A stretch of 8,108 nucleotides of DNA from Bacteroidales bacterium (lineage in GTDB: Bacteria; Bacteroidota; Bacteroidia; Bacteroidales; UBA932): positions 1 through 8,108 of the forward strand of contig JAKSKA010000059.1 of the NCBI GenBank assembly GCA_024401915.1. The letters are read 5' to 3'. Below, in pieces: positions 1-5,035 of this stretch; within the stretch, counting starts at the first letter, position 1; every line of letters begins with the position of its first letter. A program made the position numbers and the translations under genes. The notes beneath the pieces are model-generated. The model was not told the origin of the DNA and ran no database searches. It saw nothing but the letters and a program-made list of their open reading frames with translations.

Positions 1-164
1 GCCGAGCGCGACGAGACCTTGAAACGGCGGCAATACTCATCTATTGCCGCTATTTCTTTGTCATTGAAAAGAATGGACTTGCGGTGTGTGCGCTTCAGTG
101 ACGCCTTCTGCTTGCGCAGGTATTCCGGATCGACTCCGGAGAATTTTTTCCGTCTGTGTGCCAT
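1..164 (-). CDS. Small ribbon-helix-helix-like protein, 3' end outside window
   Basis: A minus-strand reading frame opens at ATG 164-162 and stays open for 54 codons to the window edge, so the C-terminus is missing. It begins MAHRRKKFSGVD and is strongly basic for about 38 residues. Then KSILFNDKEIAAIDEYCRRF (about residues 35-54) looks like a short strand followed by an amphipathic helix, the first half of a ribbon-helix-helix DNA-binding fold. From memory, similar short basic proteins with a KSILFN-like segment are common in Bacteroidales and usually annotated as hypothetical; I cannot check this here. A TATCTTTG promoter box lies 7 nt upstream of the ATG, which supports this start. The gene is divergent from the LysE-type exporter with a 42-bp gap and overlapping promoters, so a regulatory link is possible but unproven. 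The gene call is fairly firm; the DNA-binding role is inference. Confidence 0.72.
   Translation of the reverse strand, partial: MAHRRKKFSGVDPEYLRKQKASLKRTHRKSILFNDKEIAAIDEYCRRFKVSSRS
27..50. repeat. Perfect 9-bp inverted repeat in the RHH-like gene
   Basis: GCGGCAATA (27-35) and TATTGCCGC (42-50) are exact reverse complements with a 6-nt spacer. The repeat lies within codons for AAIDEYCR of the small minus-strand gene. It could form a hairpin in the mRNA or be a dyad operator, but it may be chance. Confidence 0.35.
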
Positions 165-171
165 AGTGTCG

Positions 172-179
172 CAAAGATA
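172..179 (-). promoter_or_regulatory. -7 promoter box (TATCTTTG) of the minus-strand RHH-like gene
   Basis: Read on the minus strand, 179-172 is TATCTTTG, an exact match to the Bacteroidota -7 consensus TAnnTTTG. It ends 7 nt before the ATG at 164, so the transcript would have almost no leader. No convincing TTG/TTTG -33 element was found at the usual spacing. Confidence 0.5.
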
Positions 180-192
180 CACAAATTCTTAT

Positions 193-200
193 TATATTTG
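193..200 (+). promoter_or_regulatory. -7 promoter box (TATATTTG) of the exporter/PASTA/rluD cluster
   Basis: TATATTTG matches TAnnTTTG exactly and ends 6 nt before the ATG at 207. This supports 207 as the exporter start rather than the upstream in-frame ATG at 156, which lies before the box. No clear -33 TTG is seen near 170. The box sits 13 bp from the opposing box of the divergent gene, so the two polymerase footprints must overlap. Confidence 0.55.
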
Positions 201-206
201 CATATT

Positions 207-821
207 ATGATCGTCCAACTGCTTAAAGCATTTCTGATTGCGATTCTGGCCTCGGCCCCCATCGGTCCCGTGATGATTCTCGTCACCCAGAAAACCCTGT
301 GCTTCGGCAAGCAGGCCGGACGGAGCACTCGGCTGGGAGCGGCTGTTGTGGATTCGCTTTTCATTACGGCAGGGTTCTATGCCATCTCCCTCGTGAAGGA
401 TTTCCTTGCAGCACATACGGACATCATTTTGCTTATCGGTGGCGTGGTGGTCCTTTGCGTCGGACTTTTTACAGCGTTCAGAAAACTGCCGCAGTCGGCT
501 CTTGCTTCCGATTCCAAGGATGGGGCTGCTCCGCTGCAGCTTGCCCTCTGCGCGCTTTTCAGCCCGGGAGCCCTTGCCTTCGACCTCGCGATGATAGCCT
601 TGCTGGATATCGATTTCATAGGTTTCGGCATTCCGGTGTGGTGTGCGATACTTGTCGCCCTTGCGGGGACCGTGTCGTACTGGATGGCTTTTACAGCCCT
701 TGTCGTGAAACTGCGTTCCAGGATAACGGAGAAGACGTTGGGGAAGGTCAGCAGGGTTGCCGGCCTTCTGCTTGCCGCATTCGGAATCGTGCTCGCCGTC
801 AGGGGATTAATGTTGATTTGA
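207..821 (+). CDS. LysE/RhtB-family amino-acid exporter-like membrane protein
   Basis: This is a 204-residue, very hydrophobic protein with about six predicted membrane segments, the usual size and topology of LysE/RhtB exporters, which move amino acids or related small molecules out across the inner membrane. The N-terminal segment carries APIGPVMILVTQKTL (about residues 17-31), matching the family's conserved GP motif after the first helix. It is followed by a G-rich GRSTRLGAAVVDS stretch (about 38-50) typical of the loop into helix 2. A charged loop near residues 88-110 separates the two halves. The substrate cannot be predicted. The start at 207 was preferred to an upstream ATG at 156 because the promoter box at 193-200 and the hydrophobic N-terminus fit it. 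The stop at 819-821 is one base from the next ATG, so the gene is probably co-transcribed with the PASTA gene. Confidence 0.85.
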   Translation: MIVQLLKAFLIAILASAPIGPVMILVTQKTLCFGKQAGRSTRLGAAVVDSLFITAGFYAISLVKDFLAAHTDIILLIGGVVVLCVGLFTAFRKLPQSALASDSKDGAAPLQLALCALFSPGALAFDLAMIALLDIDFIGFGIPVWCAILVALAGTVSYWMAFTALVVKLRSRITEKTLGKVSRVAGLLLAAFGIVLAVRGLMLI

Positions 822-822
822 T

Positions 823-1089
823 ATGGACAGGAAGAAGTTTTTCAGCAACTGGATAGTCAGGAACATTCTGCTCGCGATCGCTTTCGTCATCGGCGTCGTG
901 CTGCTTGTCAGCCTGCTGCTTTCCATCATCACGAAGCATAACAACGAAATCGTAGTCCCTGACTTTACCAATATGACCTATCCCGAAGCTTCGGCCTCGG
1001 CGCGTTCGGCCGGCGTCAAGGTATATGTCTCGGATTCCGTGTTCATCCGCCAGATGAGGCGTGGGGGCGTCTATACCCAGTATCCCTAG
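823..1089 (+). CDS. N-terminal PASTA fragment ending at the amber codon
   Basis: If TAG 1087-1089 is read as a stop, the product is 88 residues: a short basic cytoplasmic tail, one membrane helix, and about 45 residues of PASTA domain 1 (VVPDFTNMTYPEA onward) lacking its last strand. Such a fragment would be membrane-anchored with an incomplete domain and is unlikely to be stable or useful. The ATG at 823 follows the exporter stop by one base. Confidence 0.5.
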   Translation: MDRKKFFSNWIVRNILLAIAFVIGVVLLVSLLLSIITKHNNEIVVPDFTNMTYPEASASARSAGVKVYVSDSVFIRQMRRGGVYTQYP

Positions 1090-1098
1090 CCGGGCTCT

Positions 1099-1626
1099 AT
1101 GGTTAAGATGGGCCGCAGGATTATGCTGACGACCAATTCCCGCCAGCCGAAGAAGATCCCTATGCCTTCGCTTGTCGGCTTCTCCCTGAACCAGGCGAAG
1201 GGTGAGATCCTGAGCAAGGGACTTACTCTCGACAAACTGGTCTATGTCAAGGATATCGCAACGAACAACGTGCTCAAGCAGCAGTACAAGGGCGTGGATG
1301 TAGAGCCGGGTGCAAGGATTGAGGTCGGGTCTCCGATAACCCTCGTCCTGGGCCGTTCCAGCAACGGTAACACGCAGATCCCGAATCTCGTCGGCCAGAA
1401 GTACAGCAGGGCGATCGATGCCATCTATGACCATTCCCTCAATGTCGGGAAACTTGAATTCGACGCCAGCGTCCGCAATTACAGCGATACGCTCAATGCC
1501 GTTGTCATAAAGCAGGATCCGGTCAATTCGAGGAAGTCCTACCTGATGGGAACTTCCGTATCCCTGAAATTTTCAGTGAATCCCAAGAAGATAAACAAGG
1601 CTCTCGGCAAGGCTGAGGAGGAATAG
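1099..1626 (+). CDS. C-terminal PASTA fragment downstream of the amber codon
   Basis: An in-frame ATG nine bases after the TAG could restart translation and give a 175-residue product. It would hold the end of PASTA 1 and complete PASTA 2 (PMPSLVGFSLNQAK...) and PASTA 3 (QIPNLVGQKYSRAI...). It has no signal peptide or membrane helix, so the domains would be stranded in the cytoplasm. This argues that 1099 is not a natural start and that the segment belongs to the 823-1626 gene. It ends in TAG at 1624-1626, with the next gene starting at 1629. Confidence 0.5.
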   Translation: MVKMGRRIMLTTNSRQPKKIPMPSLVGFSLNQAKGEILSKGLTLDKLVYVKDIATNNVLKQQYKGVDVEPGARIEVGSPITLVLGRSSNGNTQIPNLVGQKYSRAIDAIYDHSLNVGKLEFDASVRNYSDTLNAVVIKQDPVNSRKSYLMGTSVSLKFSVNPKKINKALGKAEEE

Positions 1627-1628
1627 TT

Positions 1629-2696
1629 ATGATTGACGAGTGGGACGAGAATCTTGATGAGGAGACCGGCGTGGATGGCGACGGAGAGCAGGAGCTCTTC
1701 GAGCATTTCCGTCTGGTCGCCGACAAGGGACAGGCTCCGGTGCGTCTGGACAAATATATGTCCACGCATATGGAGGACACGTCCCGCAACCGTATCCAGC
1801 TTGCCATAAAGAACGGTTACGTCAAGGTGGGCGATGAGGTCGCCAAGGCCAACCGCATCGTGCGCCCTGGAGACGTGATACGTTTCGTGATGCCCTACAG
1901 GCGCCGCGGGCTCGAAATCCTGCCCCAGAACATTCCGCTTGACATCGTTTACGAGGACGATGATGTCCTTGTCGTCAACAAGCCGGCCGGTATGGTGGTC
2001 CACCCGGGACACGGTCATTTCTCCGAAACCCTCGTCAATGCGCTTGCCTTCCATCTCGGCATCAGCCAGGGTGCGGACGCCACCGACGAGAGGATGGGCA
2101 TCCTGGTCCACCGCATCGACAAGGATACCAGCGGCCTTCTCGCGGTAGCGAAGAATGACGAGGCGCAGCTGCGGCTTGCAAAGCAGTTCTTCGTCCACAG
2201 CATAGAGCGCCGCTACCAGGCTGTTGTGTGGGGTGACATACGCGAGGATGAAGGCACAATTGACACCAACATCGAGCGCGACCCCTCGGACCGACTGCGC
2301 TTCAGGGCAACTTCCGACGTGACCAGGGGCAAACACGCGGTGACGCACTATCGCGTGCTCGAGCGCTTCGGTTACGTCACGCTGGTAGAGTGCAGGCTCG
2401 AAACCGGACGCACCCACCAGATCCGTGTACACCTCAGCTCCATAGGCCATCCCATTTTCGCCGATGAGCGTTATGGCGGCCGCGAGATCAGGAAGGGGAC
2501 GATATACGCCAAATACAGACAGTTCATACAGAACTGCTTCGAAATATGCCCGCGCCAGGCGCTGCACGCCAAAACGCTGGGCTTTGTCCACCCCGTGAGC
2601 GGAAAGCCGCTCCAGTTTGACAGCCGGATTCCGGAGGATATGTCGGAACTGCTCGGGAAGTGGCGGAAATACTGCGTGCAGATGCCGGAGGACTGA
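1629..2696 (+). CDS. rluD: RluD-like 23S rRNA pseudouridine synthase (RluA family)
   Basis: This is a 355-residue protein that would isomerise uridines to pseudouridine in 23S rRNA. After an acidic extension of about 30 residues comes an S4 RNA-binding domain (about 38-95; VRLDKYMSTHMEDTSRNRIQ, then KNGYVKVG). The catalytic domain shows YEDDDVLVVNKPAGMVVHPG (about 108-127) and the RluA-family signature HRIDKDTSGLL (161-171) with catalytic Asp164, then RTHQIRVHLSSIGHPI and a late QALHAKTLGF motif. S4 domain, length and signature fit RluD rather than RluC or RluA, but the exact target uridines are inferred from the family. The start lies 2 nt after the PASTA stop, and the gene is followed 2 nt later by ung, so it sits inside an operon. 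The acidic N-terminal extension is longer than I would expect for the E. coli protein. Confidence 0.93.
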   Translation: MIDEWDENLDEETGVDGDGEQELFEHFRLVADKGQAPVRLDKYMSTHMEDTSRNRIQLAIKNGYVKVGDEVAKANRIVRPGDVIRFVMPYRRRGLEILPQNIPLDIVYEDDDVLVVNKPAGMVVHPGHGHFSETLVNALAFHLGISQGADATDERMGILVHRIDKDTSGLLAVAKNDEAQLRLAKQFFVHSIERRYQAVVWGDIREDEGTIDTNIERDPSDRLRFRATSDVTRGKHAVTHYRVLERFGYVTLVECRLETGRTHQIRVHLSSIGHPIFADERYGGREIRKGTIYAKYRQFIQNCFEICPRQALHAKTLGFVHPVSGKPLQFDSRIPEDMSELLGKWRKYCVQMPED

Positions 2697-2698
2697 AT

Positions 2699-3367
2699 AT
2701 GGAAGTACGGATAGAAGAAAGCTGGCGCCGTGTGCTGCAGCCGGAATTCGACAAGCCCTATTTCGAGCAGCTTGCTTCGAGGCTCCACGCCGAGAAGGCT
2801 GCCGGGGCGGTCGTGTATCCTCCCGGCTCCCAAATCTTCAAGGCCTTCGAACTTTGTCCGCTCGACAAGGTCAAGGTCGTGATACTCGGGCAGGATCCCT
2901 ATCACAGGCCCGGCCAGGCTATGGGATTGTCCTTTTCCGTCCCGGACGGAGTGGCTGCCCCTCCTTCGCTCAAGAACATCTTCACGGAAATCGAGAACGA
3001 CCTCGGCGTCAGGATGTCCGGGCGTCCGAATCTGGAGAAATGGGCCTCGCAGGGCGTGCTGCTCCTGAATGCCGTACTCACCGTGCGCGCCGGAGAGCCG
3101 ACGTCCCACGCCGCTTTCGGCTGGCAGACCTTCACCGATGCCGTGATAGAGACGGTCTCACGGGAGTGCGAAGGCGTAGTCTTTATGCTCTGGGGCAATT
3201 ATGCGCGCACGAAGGTGCCGCTGATAGACGCTTCGCGCCACCTTGTCCTCGAGGCGGCCCACCCGTCTCCGCTGGCGCGCGGCGCTTTTTTCGGCTGCCG
3301 CCATTTCTCGAAGGCAAATGACTGGCTCGCATCCCGCGGCCGAGGAACGATTGACTGGATAATATGA
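2699..3367 (+). CDS. ung: Uracil-DNA glycosylase (family 1)
   Basis: This 222-residue enzyme removes uracil from DNA to start base-excision repair, and its length is normal for the family. It contains GQDPYHRPGQAMGLSFS (about 64-80) with the water-activating Asp66, the LLLN segment (121-124) ahead of the VLTVRAGEPTSH loop, FMLWGNYA (162-169), and the DNA-intercalation loop AAHPSPLARGAFFGCRHFSKAN (about 186-207) with His188. All hallmark motifs are intact. The start at 2699, 2 nt after the rluD stop, gives the usual N-terminal ESW segment near residue 7; an in-frame ATG at 2660 lies inside the rluD coding region and is unlikely. The stop TGA overlaps the ATG of the HAD gene as ATGA, suggesting translational coupling. 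Confidence 0.96.
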   Translation: MEVRIEESWRRVLQPEFDKPYFEQLASRLHAEKAAGAVVYPPGSQIFKAFELCPLDKVKVVILGQDPYHRPGQAMGLSFSVPDGVAAPPSLKNIFTEIENDLGVRMSGRPNLEKWASQGVLLLNAVLTVRAGEPTSHAAFGWQTFTDAVIETVSRECEGVVFMLWGNYARTKVPLIDASRHLVLEAAHPSPLARGAFFGCRHFSKANDWLASRGRGTIDWII

Positions 3368-3996
3368 TTTGTGATATGGATATTAAAGCTGTGGTTTTCG
3401 ATATGGGCGGGGTGCTCATCGATATCAAGTTGGAAAGATGCAGGCGCGAGTTCAAGAAACTCGGTATGTACCAGATAGATGATATTCTTGACCCTTTCCA
3501 CCAGAAAGGCATCATCAAGCAGATGGAAGCCGGAGAGATAGATCCGGAGACCTTTGTTGCGAAGTGTCTGGAGATGTGCGATGAGGGAACCACCGGCCAG
3601 CAGGTCAAGGACGCCCTCGATTCCCTTCTGGGCGACGTCGCGGACGACAAGCTCCGCTTTATCGAGGAACTCTCCGGGAAGTATGACATCTATTTTCTCA
3701 GCAATAACAATCCTATGGCGGCGGCCCGTTTCGAAGAGGTCATCGCGTCCCACGGCTTCGATGTGGAAAAAACGGTCAAGCACCGTTTCTACAGCTACAG
3801 GGAGAAACTTCTGAAACCTGACGCCCGCATTTATCAGAGAATGATAGACGGAACAGGATTGGCTCCGGAGCATATCCTCTTCATCGATGACAGCGACAGC
3901 AACGTGGCTGCAGCCGCGGCGCTCGGGATCCGGACTGCGAAATACGCCATCGGGAGCAGTCTCAGGGACTGCGTTATGGATGCGATGAAAGCTTAA
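3364..3996 (+). CDS. HAD-superfamily hydrolase, class IA, DxGG-type phosphatase
   Basis: This 210-residue protein has all four HAD motifs. Motif I is VVFDMGGVLID with nucleophile Asp13. Motif II is YFLSNNNP with Ser113. Motif III is the KLLKPD segment with Lys151. Motif IV is ILFIDDSDSNV with Asp175 and Asp176. A helical cap lies between motifs I and II (about 20-105), as in class I HADs. The usual second Asp of DxDG is Gly here (DMGG), a substitution shared with YihX-like sugar phosphatases (FDLGN) and many 'HAD family phosphatase' proteins. It may therefore act on a small phosphorylated metabolite, but the substrate cannot be assigned. The start is either 3364, overlapping the ung stop as ATGA, or ATG 3376 giving MDIKAVVFD; both are plausible. 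Its stop overlaps the rfbC stop on the opposite strand. Confidence 0.9.
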   Translation: MICDMDIKAVVFDMGGVLIDIKLERCRREFKKLGMYQIDDILDPFHQKGIIKQMEAGEIDPETFVAKCLEMCDEGTTGQQVKDALDSLLGDVADDKLRFIEELSGKYDIYFLSNNNPMAAARFEEVIASHGFDVEKTVKHRFYSYREKLLKPDARIYQRMIDGTGLAPEHILFIDDSDSNVAAAAALGIRTAKYAIGSSLRDCVMDAMKA

Positions 3997-4541
3997 TAAA
4001 TGAACGGGCTTTCCAGCAGGGGAGCCCTGTTCTTGTCTTTGTCCGAAAGTATCATATCCCCGACGGGGATGCCCCATTCGATACCAAGCCCGTTGTCAAG
4101 CAACGGCAGACCGCCCTCCGCTTCGGGGTGGTAGAATTCGTCGCACTTGTATTGGAACACTGCTGTCTCCGAGAGCACCGCGAACCCGTGGGCGAAGCCC
4201 TTGGGGATGACGAACTGGCGGTGGTTGTCTTCGGTGAGCTCGCAGGAAACATACTGCATATATGTGGGGGAGCCTTTCCTGATATCGACAGCGACGTCAA
4301 GGACGCGTCCGCGCACGCAGCGCACCAGTTTCGACTGTGCGTATGGCGGCTTCTGGAAGTGAAGACCGCGCACGACGCCGTAGGATGACTTGCTTTCGTT
4401 GTCCTGGACAAAGTTTATCGGGCCTATGAGTCTCTCGAACTCCCTCTGGGAGAAGGACTCGAAGAAATATCCCCTTGAATCATTGAAAACCCTGGGCTCG
4501 AGAATGAAGACGCCGGGGATTGCGGTTTTTATTGCTTCCAT
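3993..4541 (-). CDS. rfbC: dTDP-4-dehydrorhamnose 3,5-epimerase
   Basis: This 182-residue cupin enzyme (RmlC/RfbC) epimerises dTDP-4-keto-6-deoxyglucose at C3 and C5 on the way to dTDP-L-rhamnose, used for surface polysaccharides. The length is standard. Diagnostic motifs are PRVFNDSRGYFFESF (16-30), FVQDNESKSSYGVVRGLHFQ (44-63) with catalytic His61, KLVRCVRGRVLDVAVDIRKGS (71-91) with Lys71, FVIPKGFAHGF (110-120), and YKCDEFYHPEAEGG (131-144) with the active-site Tyr131; Asp169 in SDKDK probably pairs with the His. The other rml genes (rfbA, rfbB, rfbD) are not in this window. The gene starts 4 nt after a TATATTTG box and is divergent from the coiled-coil gene. Its 3' end overlaps the HAD gene. 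Confidence 0.96.
   Translation of the reverse strand: MEAIKTAIPGVFILEPRVFNDSRGYFFESFSQREFERLIGPINFVQDNESKSSYGVVRGLHFQKPPYAQSKLVRCVRGRVLDVAVDIRKGSPTYMQYVSCELTEDNHRQFVIPKGFAHGFAVLSETAVFQYKCDEFYHPEAEGGLPLLDNGLGIEWGIPVGDMILSDKDKNRAPLLESPFIY
4002..4045 (+). terminator. Possible terminator for the upstream plus-strand cluster, inside rfbC
   Basis: Just after the HAD stop, GAACGGGCT (4002-4010) can pair with AGCCC-t-GTTC (4023-4032), a nine-pair stem with one bulged base and a 12-nt loop. A competing shorter hairpin uses AGCAGGG (4015-4021) and CCCTGTT (4025-4031). Both are followed by a T-rich stretch around 4031-4040. The tract is interrupted by G and C, so termination would be weak. The site lies in the C-terminal codons of rfbC on the other strand, so the pairing may be chance. 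Confidence 0.3.
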
Positions 4542-4545
4542 AATG

Positions 4546-4553
4546 CAAATATA
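4546..4553 (-). promoter_or_regulatory. -7 promoter box (TATATTTG) of rfbC
   Basis: On the minus strand, 4553-4546 reads TATATTTG and only CATT separates it from the rfbC ATG. With the usual transcription start a few bases after the box, the mRNA would begin at or next to the start codon. No good -33 TTG was seen at the normal 19-21 nt spacing; TTGACA at 4568-4563 is too close. Confidence 0.55.
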
Positions 4554-4586
4554 CTAATATAATGTCAAGGAGACGGAATTTTTAAG

Positions 4587-4594
4587 TATTTTTG
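4587..4594 (+). promoter_or_regulatory. -7 promoter box (TATTTTTG) of the coiled-coil gene
   Basis: TATTTTTG matches TAnnTTTG and ends 17 nt before ATG 4612. It lies in the 70-bp divergent gap shared with rfbC. No clear -33 TTG is present about 20 nt upstream, so this may be a weaker or regulated promoter. Confidence 0.45.
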
Positions 4595-4611
4595 TTGAAA
4601 ATTCACGGTGT

Positions 4612-4989
4612 ATGGACTATTCGAAAACAGCGCAGAAAGTGATGGCGCGCATTGCCGAGCTCAAGAACCTGAAGGAACAGTTGTGCTCTATCGAGGAAAG
4701 GGTCGTCGCGATAGAGAATGAGATATGTGCGATAGACGAATCCCTGCCGTCGGACGAGGAACTTTCCCGTATGCTTCCCGGTGAGACCAGAAGGCGTATT
4801 ATGGAGGTGATCGACCTCGATGAAGAGGCGTTTTCGGTGATAGACGATATCCTCGGCCCCGCCGGGGAGGGGATGGATGATGCGCATCAGGAGAACGTTT
4901 TTTCTCCAGAGGCCCGCGGGGTGAGGTCCATCTCGCTCGAAGACGCCCTTGCGAAACTGACTCCTTCCGGGAAGAACAATGCAAGCTGA
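4612..4989 (+). CDS. Acidic coiled-coil protein of unknown function
   Basis: I do not recognise this 125-residue protein. It has no signal peptide, membrane segment or cysteine pattern. Residues about 8-45 (MARIAELKNLKEQL, then IEERVVAIENEI) have regularly spaced Ile, Leu and Val with charged residues between, which predicts a coiled coil and probably an oligomer. A short conserved-looking helical patch follows (LPGETRRRIMEVIDLDEEAF, about 55-74), then a polar, probably disordered tail. The net charge is clearly acidic. It is divergent from rfbC, with its own promoter box at 4587-4594, and its stop is 46 bp before the hydrolase start. An independent promoter lies in that gap, so the two need not be co-expressed. 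Codon use resembles its neighbours. The coding call rests on open frame, promoter and spacing rather than homology. Confidence 0.72.
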   Translation: MDYSKTAQKVMARIAELKNLKEQLCSIEERVVAIENEICAIDESLPSDEELSRMLPGETRRRIMEVIDLDEEAFSVIDDILGPAGEGMDDAHQENVFSPEARGVRSISLEDALAKLTPSGKNNAS

Positions 4990-4994
4990 GCGGC

Positions 4995-5025
4995 TTGACG
5001 GAACTGATTATTATTCTTATATTTG
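4995..5025 (+). promoter_or_regulatory. Complete Bacteroidota promoter: TTG, 20 nt, TATATTTG
   Basis: TTG at 4995-4997 (a -33 element) is followed after 20 nt by TATATTTG at 5018-5025. This is the best promoter in the window because both elements are present at the proper distance. The predicted start of transcription is near 5030, giving a leader of only about 5-15 nt before ATG 5036 or 5045. It should drive the hydrolase, peptide and lipoprotein operon. The -33 element lies 5 bp after the upstream gene's stop codon. Confidence 0.65.
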
Positions 5026-5035
5026 TATTTATTGT

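Larger units (their letters stand above)
823..1626 (+). pseudogene. PASTA-domain membrane protein interrupted by an in-frame amber codon
   Basis: One continuous frame of 268 codons encodes a basic start (MDRKK), one membrane helix (about residues 15-37) and three PASTA domains at about 44-106, 112-176 and 185-252. It is interrupted only by TAG at codon 89 (1087-1089). Upstream and downstream parts are in the same phase, so no frameshift is involved. The stop replaces one residue in QYP-x-PGSMVKMGRR, the end of PASTA domain 1, where relatives usually carry a residue such as K, A or Q before PG. AAG or CAG to TAG is a single base change. PASTA domains elsewhere bind peptidoglycan or muropeptides; the topology here places them in the periplasm. 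The gene is 1 nt after the exporter and 2 nt before the rluD-like gene, a neighbour pairing I recall as common in Bacteroidales. Sequencing error, recent nonsense mutation or readthrough are all possible. The family assignment is firm; the pseudogene status is not. Confidence 0.8.

Noticed and set aside
27..50. Perfect 9-bp inverted repeat as a terminator or operator
   Set aside because: It lies wholly inside codons of the small minus-strand gene, with no T-tract on either side, and a single 9-bp dyad in 8 kb can occur by chance. Kept only as a low-confidence repeat.
1539..2591. Long minus-strand open frame of 350 codons opposite rluD
   Set aside because: It is the antisense shadow of a clear RluD gene with intact motifs; the translation shows no recognisable domain, and GC-rich codon use produces such shadows.
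4979..5035. ATG 4979 as start of the hydrolase, overlapping the coiled-coil gene
   Set aside because: It would place 19 polar residues before the signal peptide and lies upstream of the TATATTTG box, so it would not be on the transcript from that promoter.
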